From positions 4,278,001-4,342,000 of the forward strand of contig NZ_LR594662.1 of assembly GCF_901827175.1 (NCBI RefSeq): 64,000 nucleotides of DNA. Reading direction: 5' to 3'. The notes under the pieces are model-generated. The model had not been told where the DNA came from, made no database searches, and saw nothing but the letters and a program-made list of their open reading frames with translations. Source of the DNA: Variovorax sp. RA8. GTDB lineage: Bacteria > Pseudomonadota > Gammaproteobacteria > Burkholderiales > Burkholderiaceae_C. The translations under genes and the position numbers were made by a program. Of the stretch, positions 33,397 through 41,863 are shown piece after piece (within the stretch, counting starts at the first letter, position 1; every line of letters begins with the position of its first letter).

Positions 33397-34428
33397 TCAG
33401 CCGCCGGCGATCCGGCTCACCAGCGCCTTGGTGAAGGCCGCGGTCCCGGCGCTGCCGCCCAGGTCGCCGGTGCGCACCTTGTCGATGTTCAGGGTTTCGT
33501 CGATGGCCTTGCGCAGGCGCGTCGCCAGGTCCGGTAGCCGGCAGTGGTCGAGCATCAATGCGGCTGCCAGCAGCAGCGCCGTCGGATTTGCGATGCCCTT
33601 GCCGGCGATGTCCGGTGCGGAGCCGTGCACGGCCTCGAAGATGGCCGTTTGAGCGCCGATGTTGGCGCCGGGCGCCATGCCCAGGCCGCCCACCAGCCCC
33701 GCGACCAGGTCGGACAGGATGTCGCCGAAGAGGTTGGTCGTGACCAGCATGTCGAACTGCCATGGATTGAGCACCAGCTTCATCGCGCAGGCGTCGATGA
33801 TGACCGTGTCGAGCTCGAATTTGCCCTTGTACTTGCGCTCGTACAGGTCGAGGCCGGTCTCCAGGAAGATGCCGGTCAGCGCCTTCATGATGTTGGCCTT
33901 GTGCACGATGGTGACCTTCTTGCGGCCGGTCGCGACGGCGGTTTCGAAGGCGAACTCCAGCAGGCGGCGGCTGCCCTGGCGCGTGTTGATGCCGGTGGCC
34001 ATCGCCACCGCGTGGGGATCGCCGTCGATGGGCACGTAGTGCTCATGGCCGATGTACAGGCCCTCGAGGTTCTCTCGGACGACCACGAGGTCGATGTTGT
34101 CGAAGCGACCGCCGGGGATGATGGTGCGGGCCGGGCGCAGGTTGGCGTAAAGCTCGAACTCCTCGCGCAGGCGCACGTTGGAAGAGCGGTAGCCGCCGCC
34201 GGACGGCGTCTCCAACGGCCCCTTCAGCGCGAGGCGGGTGCGGCGGATGCTGTCCAGCGTGGCCGCTGGCAGCGGGTCGCCCGCCTGCTGCACGCCGGCG
34301 AGCCCGGCAATCTGGCGATCCCACTCGAAAGGCGCCTTCAGGGCGTCGAGGGCGGCGAGCGTGGCATCGACGATCTCGGGGCCGATGCCGTCCCCGGCGA
34401 TCAGGGTTGCAGGAATGACATCGGACAT
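33397..34428 (-). CDS. Isocitrate/isopropylmalate dehydrogenase family protein (NAD-type)
   Basis: GGAG before 34428 supports the start MSDVIPATLIAGDGIGPEIVD, giving 343 residues, the size of NAD-dependent isocitrate dehydrogenases. Substrate and metal motifs include LKGPLETPSGGGYRSSNVRLR and RPARTIIPGGRFDNIDLVVVRENLEG. VHKANIMK, VTTNLFGDILSDL, EAVHGSAPDIAGKGIANPTA and the GDLGGSAGT tail complete the set. The serine in SSNVRLR suits isocitrate binding, but homoisocitrate or a related hydroxyacid is possible. It oxidatively decarboxylates a 2-hydroxyacid. It is divergent from aroG and alone in its transcript. Confidence 0.88.
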   Translation of the reverse strand: MSDVIPATLIAGDGIGPEIVDATLAALDALKAPFEWDRQIAGLAGVQQAGDPLPAATLDSIRRTRLALKGPLETPSGGGYRSSNVRLREEFELYANLRPARTIIPGGRFDNIDLVVVRENLEGLYIGHEHYVPIDGDPHAVAMATGINTRQGSRRLLEFAFETAVATGRKKVTIVHKANIMKALTGIFLETGLDLYERKYKGKFELDTVIIDACAMKLVLNPWQFDMLVTTNLFGDILSDLVAGLVGGLGMAPGANIGAQTAIFEAVHGSAPDIAGKGIANPTALLLAAALMLDHCRLPDLATRLRKAIDETLNIDKVRTGDLGGSAGTAAFTKALVSRIAGG

Positions 34429-34538
34429 GGGGGGACTCCAGAAAGTGGGAACGCGGTCGACGAGAGCGCCGCGAACGGCAGGATTATGAGCGGACAATCC
34501 AGGCCTCCTTTACCTTCGAGCGAGCCGCCGCCAGCGCC

Positions 34539-35675
34539 ATGACCCGACTTGACGACCCCCTCCACGACGCCGAGATCGGCTCCCGCGACAGCACGCTCGA
34601 TACGACTCGCATCGACGACGTGCGCATCGGTGCCGTGCGCCCCTTGATCACGCCTGCGCTGCTGCAGGAGCGCGTGCCGGTGCGCGACGACACGCTCGCC
34701 CTCGTGGAGGCCAGCCGCGCCGCGATCGCCGACGTGCTGCACGGCCGCGACGACCGGCTCGTGGTGGTTGTCGGGCCCTGCTCGATCCACGACCACGAGC
34801 AGGCGCTCGAATACGGGCACCGGCTGAAGGCCGTGGCCGACGAGCTGCACGACGACCTGCTGATCGTGATGCGAACCTACTTCGAGAAGCCGCGCACCAC
34901 GGTGGGCTGGAAGGGCTACATCAACGACCCGCACCTGGACGGCAGCTTCGCGATCAACGAAGGGCTCGAGCGCGCGCGGCGCCTGCTGCTGGCGCTGACG
35001 ACGATGGGCCTGCCGACCGGCACGGAGTTCCTCGACCTGCTGAGCCCGCAGTTCATCGCCGACCTGATCGCCTGGGGCGCCATCGGCGCCCGGACCACGG
35101 AGAGCCAGAGCCACCGCCAGCTGGCCTCGGGGCTGAGCTGCCCGGTGGGCTTCAAGAACGGCACCGACGGCAGCATCAAGGTCGCGGCCGACGCGATCCT
35201 CGCCGCGCGGGCGCCGCACGCCTTCATGGGCATGACGAAGATGGGCATGGCCGCCATCTTCGAGACCCGCGGCAACGATGACTGCCACGTCATCCTGCGC
35301 GGCGGCAAGACGCCCAACTACGCAGCCGCCGACGTGGCCGCGACCTGCGAGGCGCTGCGCGCGCTCGGCCTGCGCGAGCAGGTGATGATCGACGTCTCGC
35401 ACGGCAACAGCAGCAAGCAGCACCGGCGCCAGATCGACGTCGCCGACGAGGTGGCCGGGCAGATCGCGGGCGGCGAACATCGCATCGCCGGCGTGATGAT
35501 CGAAAGCCACCTGGAGGAAGGCCGGCAGGACCTGGTGCCCGGCGTGCCGCTGAAGCATGGGGTGTCGGTCACCGACGCGTGCATCGGCTTCTCGCAGACG
35601 GTGCCGGTGCTGCGGGGGCTCGCCGCGGCGGTGCGGTCGCGGCGGCAGGTTCGGGCTCGGGATCGGCAGAGCTAG
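34539..35675 (+). CDS. aroG: 3-deoxy-7-phosphoheptulonate (DAHP) synthase, class I AroG type
   Basis: The 378-residue enzyme condenses phosphoenolpyruvate and erythrose 4-phosphate, the first step to aromatic amino acids. Conserved residues are in VVGPCSIHDHEQA (metal Cys), GARTTESQSHRQLASGLSCPVGFKNGTDG, VMIDVSHGNSSKQH (metal His), GVMIESHLEEG (metal Glu) and SVTDACIGF (metal Asp). The length fits the E. coli AroF/G/H type. The N-terminal extension (residues 1-45) usually carries the amino-acid feedback site. Its TAG and the opposite gene's TAG share the bases CTAG at 35672-35675. Confidence 0.95.
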   Translation: MTRLDDPLHDAEIGSRDSTLDTTRIDDVRIGAVRPLITPALLQERVPVRDDTLALVEASRAAIADVLHGRDDRLVVVVGPCSIHDHEQALEYGHRLKAVADELHDDLLIVMRTYFEKPRTTVGWKGYINDPHLDGSFAINEGLERARRLLLALTTMGLPTGTEFLDLLSPQFIADLIAWGAIGARTTESQSHRQLASGLSCPVGFKNGTDGSIKVAADAILAARAPHAFMGMTKMGMAAIFETRGNDDCHVILRGGKTPNYAAADVAATCEALRALGLREQVMIDVSHGNSSKQHRRQIDVADEVAGQIAGGEHRIAGVMIESHLEEGRQDLVPGVPLKHGVSVTDACIGFSQTVPVLRGLAAAVRSRRQVRARDRQS

Positions 35676-36274
35676 CGAACCAGCGCCAGCACGTCCTTGA
35701 AGCGCGGGTGCTCGGCGGTGCGCACCCACTCGAAGCCGACCATCTCGGTGGTCACCAGCTCGGCACCTGCGCCGGCCAGGCGATCGAAGGCCGCATCGCG
35801 GTTGCGCTCGGTGCGGGAGCCGCAGGCGTCGGTCACGACCCACACTTCGAACTCGTCCTCGAGCAAGTCCAGCGCGGTCTGGAGCAGGCATACATGGGCC
35901 TCGCATCCGGCGATCACGACCGTGTTGCGCTCCTCGGCGGGCTGCTGCGCCTTCTGCAGATGCTTGGGCAGGCTGCGTGCATTGCCCTGGGGCGCCTTGG
36001 CTGGTGCGCGCAACCAGTCGGCCAGGCCTTCTTCCACGGCGCTGAAATGCATCTTGGGCAAGGTGCGCTGGCACAGGGCACGCAGCTCGGGCACGTTCTC
36101 GCCCAGCTTCGACGGGTTCTCCTCGGTGCCGAAGACCGGGACCTCCAGGAGGCGCGCCATGCGGCCCAGCCGCACTGCATTCGCGAGCACGGCCTGCGCT
36201 TCAAAGATGGCGGGCATCAGGCGCTGCTGGTAGTCGACCAGGACCAGTTGGGATTGCGAAGCGTCGAGCAGCAT
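35672..36274 (-). CDS. Isochorismatase-like cysteine hydrolase (YcaC-type)
   Basis: The 200-residue protein shows the D-K-C triad of the family: Asp in VLVDYQQRLMPAI, Lys in LPKMHFSAVEE, and nucleophile Cys in VIAGCEAHVCLLQTALDL. The cis-peptide segment before the Cys is also conserved. Length and motifs fit the YcaC-related branch rather than nicotinamidase or isochorismatase proper. The substrate is unknown. A stretch APAKAPQGNARSLPKHLQ adds a loop near residues 90-107. It lies 81 bases downstream of the PQQ dehydrogenase gene on the same strand, and converges with aroG. Confidence 0.9.
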   Translation of the reverse strand: MLLDASQSQLVLVDYQQRLMPAIFEAQAVLANAVRLGRMARLLEVPVFGTEENPSKLGENVPELRALCQRTLPKMHFSAVEEGLADWLRAPAKAPQGNARSLPKHLQKAQQPAEERNTVVIAGCEAHVCLLQTALDLLEDEFEVWVVTDACGSRTERNRDAAFDRLAGAGAELVTTEMVGFEWVRTAEHPRFKDVLALVR

Positions 36275-36355
36275 GGGAAGCGGATCTTTCGGGGAAGCGG
36301 CAGATGGGATCGGAAAGCCCAGACCGTACCACCGAACCAGCCGGCCCGAAGGGGT

Positions 36356-37471
36356 TCAGTCGGGCAGCAGGCGGATGAGCTTGCCGTCGGATTGATCGGT
36401 CAGCACATAGAGCAGGCCATCCGGCCCCTGCTTGACGTCCCGGATGCGGGCCCGGCCCTCCAGCAGGCGGTGCTCCGCCACGACCTTGCCGTCGCGCAGC
36501 TCGATGCGATCGAGGTAGCCGAACTTGAGCGAGCCCACGAACAAGTTGCCCTTCCAGGCCCCGCCATAACGGTCGCTGGTCAGGAAGGCCATGCCCGAAG
36601 GCGCGATCGAAGGCACCCAGTAGTGCAGCGGCTGCTCCATGCCTTCCTTGCGGGTGATGCCCTCCCCGATCTTGCCGCCGCCGTAGTTCTCGCCGTAGGT
36701 GATCACCGGCCAGCCATAGTTGCGTCCGGGCGCGGGGATGTTGATCTCGTCGCCGCCCTGCGGGCCGTGCTCGTGCATCCACAGCTTGCCGTCCGGCGCC
36801 AGTGTCGCGCCCTGCCCGTTGCGGTGTCCGTAGCTCCAGATCTCGGGCAATGCGCCGGGGCGGCGGACGAAGGGGTTGTCCGCGGGCGCCGTGCCATCCT
36901 TGGAAATGCGCACCAGCTTGCCCAGGTGGTTGTCGAGCGCCTGGGCGTCTTCCTTGCGGCTGAAGCGATCGCCCAGGGTCAGGAACAGGGTGCCGTCCTT
37001 CGCCTCGACGATGCGGCAGCCGAAATGAGCGCGGCTGGCGACCTTGGGGCGCTGGCTGAAGATGATGCGCAGATCGTCGAGGCGGTTGCCGTCCGCCGAG
37101 AGCTGCGCCCGCGCCAGTGCCGTGCCGTTCGCGGAACCGCCTGCTTCGGGCTCGGAGAAGCAAAAGTAAAGGGTGCGGTTCTTTTCGAAGTCCGAATCCG
37201 CCAGCACGTCCAGCAAGCCGCCCTGCCCGCCGGCCGCCACGGGCGGCACCCCCGCCAGCGGCGCGCCCAGCCTTCCGTCGGCTTCCACGACCCGCATGCG
37301 GCCGGCTTTTTCGGTCACCAGGAAGCGACCGGCCGGAAGAAAGGTCACGCCCCAGGGGTTTTCAAGGCCGGAAGCGACCAACTCCGGCCGCGGCGCCGCG
37401 GCGGCAGTGCCGGAGACGGCAGCCAGGACGCCAGCAGCCAGCAGCGTGGTCCGCAACAACGATGAGTGCAT
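36356..37471 (-). CDS. Periplasmic PQQ-dependent sugar dehydrogenase family protein (YliI/Asd-like)
   Basis: The 371-residue precursor has a Sec signal (LRTTLLAAGVLAAVSGTAAAA). The six-bladed propeller motifs of soluble aldose dehydrogenases are present: GLENPWGVTFLPAGRFLVTEKAGRM, GGQGGLLDVLADSDFEKNRTLYF, SRAHFGCRIVEAKDGTLFLTLGDRF, and MHEHGPQGGDEINI with the catalytic-region His. It would oxidise aldose sugars using PQQ and pass electrons to the respiratory chain. No PQQ synthesis genes are in the window. AAAGGG precedes the start. Confidence 0.92.
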   Translation of the reverse strand: MHSSLLRTTLLAAGVLAAVSGTAAAAPRPELVASGLENPWGVTFLPAGRFLVTEKAGRMRVVEADGRLGAPLAGVPPVAAGGQGGLLDVLADSDFEKNRTLYFCFSEPEAGGSANGTALARAQLSADGNRLDDLRIIFSQRPKVASRAHFGCRIVEAKDGTLFLTLGDRFSRKEDAQALDNHLGKLVRISKDGTAPADNPFVRRPGALPEIWSYGHRNGQGATLAPDGKLWMHEHGPQGGDEINIPAPGRNYGWPVITYGENYGGGKIGEGITRKEGMEQPLHYWVPSIAPSGMAFLTSDRYGGAWKGNLFVGSLKFGYLDRIELRDGKVVAEHRLLEGRARIRDVKQGPDGLLYVLTDQSDGKLIRLLPD

Positions 37472-37659
37472 GAGAACCCTTTCAGTTGGGTACTAGAAAA
37501 AATTCGTACAACCGCAGTTCATCAATTCAAAACTTTTGGATTACAGGCTTGTAAAAACTTATCCGTCATAACTTGAACTTTACAATTCACCGAAATTCAG
37601 TTCTTCCAAATCCCATTTGCGACAATGGGTTACATGCATAATCGCGACTTCGCATGAAA

Positions 37660-37688
37660 TTGACACGGCTTTTTGTCATCCATATCCT
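37660..37688 (+). promoter_or_regulatory. Near-consensus sigma-70 promoter, possibly giving a leaderless mRNA
   Basis: TTGACA (37660-37665) is a perfect -35 box. A 17-base spacer follows, then TATCCT (37683-37688) as -10 (four of six). The expected start point falls at about 37695-37696, the ATG of the NlpC/P60 gene, which has no Shine-Dalgarno sequence. The promoter lies inside the longer reading frame that begins at 37654, arguing against that start. Confidence 0.6.
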
Positions 37689-37695
37689 ACGCGCC

Positions 37696-38253
37696 ATGCG
37701 ATTTTTCCTACTGCCCGCCTGCCTCATGATTGCCTTTGCGGCACATGCCCTGCCGCAACAGGACCCACAGGAAGATCTGGACGCCATGGTGACCGACAAG
37801 GGCGTCATCAGCCAGTTCCACCAGGTCCGGCAGACCGTGGTGGCCCGCACTTCCGACCTCGTCGTGACGGCCATCGGATTCCTTGGCGTCCCTTACCGGC
37901 GCGGCGGCAACACGGCGGAGACGGGCTTCGACTGCAGCGGCTTCGTCCGCGCCATGTACAACCAGACGGTGGGCCACCTGCTGCCGCGCCGCGCCGAAGA
38001 ACAGGCCGCCGCCACGCAGAAGATCGACCGCAGCGACCTGAAGCCAGGCGACCTGGTGTTCTTCAACACCATGCGCCGCGCCTTCAGCCACGTGGGGATC
38101 TATGTCGGCGACGGCAAGTTCATCCACGCGCCCCGGACCGGCGCCGAAGTGCGGGTCGAGAGCATGAACGGCAGCTACTGGCAACGCCGCTTCAACGGCG
38201 CCCGGCGCGTGCTGTCCACGCAGGACGAGGTCAAGACCGGCAGCGGCGACTGA
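37696..38253 (+). CDS. Secreted NlpC/P60 cysteine peptidase (peptidoglycan hydrolase)
   Basis: With the start at 37696 the protein has 185 residues and a classic signal peptide (MRFFLLPACLMIAFAAHA); an in-frame ATG at 37654 would add 14 residues. The catalytic Cys80 is in TGFDCSGFVRAMY, the first His in FSHVGIYVGDG, and the third residue in KFIHAPRTG, all as in NlpC/P60 domains (about residues 60-175). It should cut peptide stems in the periplasmic cell wall. Its 3' end abuts a bidirectional terminator shared with lpdA. Confidence 0.92.
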   Translation: MRFFLLPACLMIAFAAHALPQQDPQEDLDAMVTDKGVISQFHQVRQTVVARTSDLVVTAIGFLGVPYRRGGNTAETGFDCSGFVRAMYNQTVGHLLPRRAEEQAAATQKIDRSDLKPGDLVFFNTMRRAFSHVGIYVGDGKFIHAPRTGAEVRVESMNGSYWQRRFNGARRVLSTQDEVKTGSGD

Positions 38254-38270
38254 GCGCCTCGGGCGTTCAT

Positions 38271-38299
38271 AAAAAAACCCGCCCATGGCGGGTTTTTTT
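38271..38299. terminator. Bidirectional intrinsic terminator
   Basis: A run of seven A is followed by the stem CCCGCC, loop CAT, stem GGCGGG and seven T. It reads as an intrinsic terminator on both strands. It separates the NlpC/P60 gene (+) from lpdA (-), which converge here. Confidence 0.92.
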
Positions 38300-38322
38300 A
38301 TTGCTCCGGTCGCGCGCGCGGC

Positions 38323-40146
38323 CTAGCTGCTGCGCTTGACCGGCGGCAGGTCGGTGCAGCTGCCATGCGCGGCTTCCGCCGCCAGGCCGATGCTTTCGCC
38401 CAGCGTCGGGTGCGGATGGATGGTCTTGCCGATGTCGATGGCATCGGCGCCCATCTCGATCGCCAGGGCAATCTCCCCGATCATGTCGCCGGCATGGGTG
38501 CCGACGATGCCGCCGCCGACGATGCGATGCGATTCCGCGTCGAACAGCAGCTTGGTGAAGCCCTCGTCGCGACCGTTGGCGATCGCGCGGCCCGAAGCCG
38601 TCCATGGGAACAGGCCCTTCTCGATCTTCACGCCTTCGGCCTTGGCCTGGTCCTCGGTGAGGCCGACCCAGGCCACCTCGGGGTCGGTGTAGGCCACGCT
38701 CGGGATCACGCGGGCATTGAAGCCCGCGCTCGCGAGTTCCTTGTCGCCCTTCTGCTCGCCGGCGATCACCTCGGCCGCCACATGCGCCTCGTGCACCGCC
38801 TTGTGCTCCAGCATGGGCTGGCCCACGATGTCGCCGACGGCGAAGATGTGCGGCACGTTGGTGCGCATCTGGATGTCGACCGGGATGAAGCCGCGCTCAC
38901 TGACGGCCACGCCGGCCTTCTCGGCGCCGATCTTCCTGCCGTTGGGGCTGCGGCCCACGGCCTGGAGCACGAGGTCGTAGAGCTGCGGCTCCTTCGGCGC
39001 CTGCTCGCCTTCGAACATCACGCGGATGCCGTCCTTGGTCGCCTCGGCGCCGACCGTCTTGGTCTTGAGCATGATGTTGTCGAAGCGCGGCGCATTGAGC
39101 TTCTGCCAGACCTTGACCAGGTCGCGGTCGGCGCCGGTCATCAGCCCGTCCAGCATCTCGACCACGTCGAGCCGAGCGCCCAGCGTGGAGTAGACCGAGC
39201 CCATTTCCAGGCCGATGATCCCGCCGCCCAGGATCAGCATGCGCTTGGGCTCGAAGCCCAGTTCCAGCGCGCCGGTGGAGTCGACGATCCGCGGGTCCTT
39301 CGGCATGAAGGGCAGGTGCACAGCCTGCGAGCCGGCCGCGATGATGCAGTGGCGGAACTTGACGGTCTTCGCGCTACCGGTCGCGTCCTTGCCGTCGCCG
39401 GAGGTTTCCTGCACCTTGACGTGGTACGGATCGACGAACTCGCCGATGCCGCGCACGGTGGTCACCTTGCGCATCTTGGCCATCGCGGCGAGGCCGCCGG
39501 TGAGCTTGCCGACCACCTTGTTCTTGCGTGCCAGCAGCTTGGCGCGGTCGATGACCGGCTCGTTGTAGGCAACGCCGAAGTCGGCGAAATGCTTGACCTC
39601 GTCGATGACCGCCGCGACGTGCAGCAGCGCTTTCGAAGGAATGCATCCGACGTTGAGGCAGACGCCGCCCAACGTCGCGTAGCGCTCGACCAGCACCACC
39701 TTGAGCCCGAGGTCGGCCGCGCGGAAGGCGGCCGAATAGCCCCCGGGGCCGGCGCCGAGCACCAGCAGGTCGCATTCGAGGTCGACCGCGCCGGTGTAGC
39801 TGCCGGCAGGTGCCGGGGCCGGCGCGGGCGCTGCGGGCTTGGGCGCCGATGCGGCCGGCGCAGGCGCAGGCGAAGCGGACGCAGGTGCCGGCGCGGCAGC
39901 GCCGGCCTCGGCCGCATCCACCGTCAGCACGACCGAGCCTTCGCTTACCTTGTCGCCCACCTTCACTGCCACCGACTTGACGACGCCGGCATGTGAGGAC
40001 GGGATCTCCATCGAGGCCTTGTCGGACTCGACAGTGACCAGCGACTGCTCGACCTTGATGGTGTCGCCCGCCTTGACGAGCACCTCGATGACCGCGACCT
40101 CCGCGAAATCGCCGATGTCCGGAACCTTGACTTGCACTTCGCTCAT
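38323..40146 (-). CDS. lpdA: Dihydrolipoyl dehydrogenase (E3) with N-terminal lipoyl domain
   Basis: The start at 40146 ([14 protein letters not shown]) gives 607 residues. An N-terminal lipoyl domain (1-75) has its lipoyl-lysine in [12 protein letters not shown]. An Ala/Pro linker (about 85-120) leads to the E3 flavoprotein: FAD motif [21 protein letters not shown], redox disulfide [16 protein letters not shown] motif [14 protein letters not shown], and catalytic His in HPHPTLGE. The fusion of lipoyl domain and E3 is a known betaproteobacterial arrangement. It reoxidises the lipoyl groups of the pyruvate dehydrogenase complex. The gene lies ten bases after aceF. Confidence 0.96.
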   Translation of the reverse strand: MSEVQVKVPDIGDFAEVAVIEVLVKAGDTIKVEQSLVTVESDKASMEIPSSHAGVVKSVAVKVGDKVSEGSVVLTVDAAEAGAAAPAPASASPAPAPAASAPKPAAPAPAPAPAGSYTGAVDLECDLLVLGAGPGGYSAAFRAADLGLKVVLVERYATLGGVCLNVGCIPSKALLHVAAVIDEVKHFADFGVAYNEPVIDRAKLLARKNKVVGKLTGGLAAMAKMRKVTTVRGIGEFVDPYHVKVQETSGDGKDATGSAKTVKFRHCIIAAGSQAVHLPFMPKDPRIVDSTGALELGFEPKRMLILGGGIIGLEMGSVYSTLGARLDVVEMLDGLMTGADRDLVKVWQKLNAPRFDNIMLKTKTVGAEATKDGIRVMFEGEQAPKEPQLYDLVLQAVGRSPNGRKIGAEKAGVAVSERGFIPVDIQMRTNVPHIFAVGDIVGQPMLEHKAVHEAHVAAEVIAGEQKGDKELASAGFNARVIPSVAYTDPEVAWVGLTEDQAKAEGVKIEKGLFPWTASGRAIANGRDEGFTKLLFDAESHRIVGGGIVGTHAGDMIGEIALAIEMGADAIDIGKTIHPHPTLGESIGLAAEAAHGSCTDLPPVKRSS

Positions 40147-40156
40147 GGTCGGCACC

Positions 40157-41818
40157 TCAGAGAAGGACACGGCGGAAGTCCGCGAGGACCTGACCGAGGT
40201 AGGCGTTGAAGCGCGCGGCGGAGGCGCCATCGATCACGCGGTGGTCGTAGGACAGCGACAGCGGCAGGGTCAGCCGCGGCACGAACTGCTTGCCGTCCCA
40301 CACAGGCTTCATCGCGCTCTTGGACAGGCCCAGGATCGCGACCTCCGGCGCATTGATGATCGGCGTGAAATGCGTGCCGCCGATGCCGCCCAGCGAGCTG
40401 ATGGAGAAGCAGCCGCCCGTCATGTCGGCCGCGCCCAGCTTGCCGTCGCGCGCCTTCTTGGCGAGCTCGCCCATTTCCTGGCTGATCTGCAGCACGCCCT
40501 TCTTGTCGGCGTCCTTGAGCACCGGGACGACCAGCCCGTTGGGCGTGTCGGCGGCAAAGCCGATGTTGAAATACTGCTTGTAGACGAGCTGGTCGCCGTC
40601 GAGGCTGGTGTTGAACTCGGGGAACTTCTTCAGCGCCGAGACCACGGCCTTGATCACGAAGGCCAGCATGGTCACCTTGACGCCGGACTTCTCGTTCTCC
40701 TTATTGGTCGAGACGCGGAAGGCCTCGAGCTCGGTGATGTCCGCCTCGTCGTTGTTGGTGACGTGCGGGATCATGACCCAGTTGCGGTGCAGGTTGGCGC
40801 CGCTGAGCTTCTTGATGCGCGACAGGTCCTTGCGCTCGACCTGGCCGAACTTGGTGAAGTCGACCTTGGGCCAGGGCAGCAGGCCCAGCGCCTCGCCGCC
40901 GCCCGCCGGCGCCTTGGAGCCTGCGGCCTTGGTGCTGGCCGCGCCGCTCATCACCGCACGGGTGAAGTTCTGCACGTCCTCCTGCGTGATGCGGCCCTTG
41001 AGGCCGCTGCCCTTGACCTCCTCGAGCGGCACGCCGAGCTCGCGGGCGAACTTGCGCACCGAAGGGGACGCATGGGGAAGCTTGCCGCTGGGCGCCACGG
41101 TCGGGTCGTGCGCGGGGGCAGTTGCCGGGGCGGGTGAAGAGGCCTGTGCCGCGGAAGCTGCCGCGGCCGGAGCGCTGGCCGGTGGTGGCGCCGATACCGG
41201 CGCAGGCGCCGCGGGCGCGGTGCCGCCCGCGGAACCTTCGAGGATCGCGACCAGGTCACCCACATTGACCTTGTCGCCGACCTTGACCTTGAGCTCCTTC
41301 AGCACGCCGGCTGCCGACGAGGGGATCTCCATCGAGGCCTTGTCCGACTCGACCGTGATGAGCGACTGCTCTTCCTTGATCGTGTCGCCGGGTTTCACCA
41401 GCACCTCGATGACGGCGACGTCCTTGAAGTCGCCGATGTCGGGCACCTTGACCTCCACCGGCCCCGCCGCCGCGGGAGCGGGCGCCGCAGCTGCGGCAGC
41501 CGCCGGTGCGGCGGCGGCAGGCGCCGGTGCCGCTGCAGCCGGCGCGGGGGCCGCCGCCGGCGCGGGGGCAGCCGCGGCGCCCTCGCCTTCCAGCACCAGC
41601 ACGACCGAGCCTTCTTTGACCTTGCTGCCGACGCCGACCTTGAGTTCCCTGACCACGCCGGCCGTGCTCGACGGAATCTCCATCGAGGCCTTGTCCGACT
41701 CCACCGTGATGAGCGACTGCTCGGGCTTCACCGTGTCGCCGACCTTCACCAGCACTTCGATCACCGCGACTTCGTCGAAATCGCCGATGTCCGGCACCTT
41801 CACTTCCACTGTTGCCAT
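40157..41818 (-). CDS. aceF: Pyruvate dehydrogenase complex dihydrolipoyl acetyltransferase (E2)
   Basis: The 553-residue E2 has two lipoyl domains (about 1-78 and 118-195), each with [10 protein letters not shown] around the lipoyl lysine. They are joined by long Ala/Pro linkers. An E3/E1-binding domain ([21 protein letters not shown], near 245-280) and a C-terminal catalytic domain with [16 protein letters not shown] complete it. It transfers acetyl groups to CoA in the core of the complex. With the lipoyl domain on E3, the operon encodes three nearly identical lipoyl modules. Confidence 0.96.
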   Translation of the reverse strand: MATVEVKVPDIGDFDEVAVIEVLVKVGDTVKPEQSLITVESDKASMEIPSSTAGVVRELKVGVGSKVKEGSVVLVLEGEGAAAAPAPAAAPAPAAAAPAPAAAAPAAAAAAAPAPAAAGPVEVKVPDIGDFKDVAVIEVLVKPGDTIKEEQSLITVESDKASMEIPSSAAGVLKELKVKVGDKVNVGDLVAILEGSAGGTAPAAPAPVSAPPPASAPAAAASAAQASSPAPATAPAHDPTVAPSGKLPHASPSVRKFARELGVPLEEVKGSGLKGRITQEDVQNFTRAVMSGAASTKAAGSKAPAGGGEALGLLPWPKVDFTKFGQVERKDLSRIKKLSGANLHRNWVMIPHVTNNDEADITELEAFRVSTNKENEKSGVKVTMLAFVIKAVVSALKKFPEFNTSLDGDQLVYKQYFNIGFAADTPNGLVVPVLKDADKKGVLQISQEMGELAKKARDGKLGAADMTGGCFSISSLGGIGGTHFTPIINAPEVAILGLSKSAMKPVWDGKQFVPRLTLPLSLSYDHRVIDGASAARFNAYLGQVLADFRRVLL

Positions 41819-41863
41819 GTCGTGTCTCCCGCCCTAGAGGCGCAGATGGTTGTTGCTTGTTGT

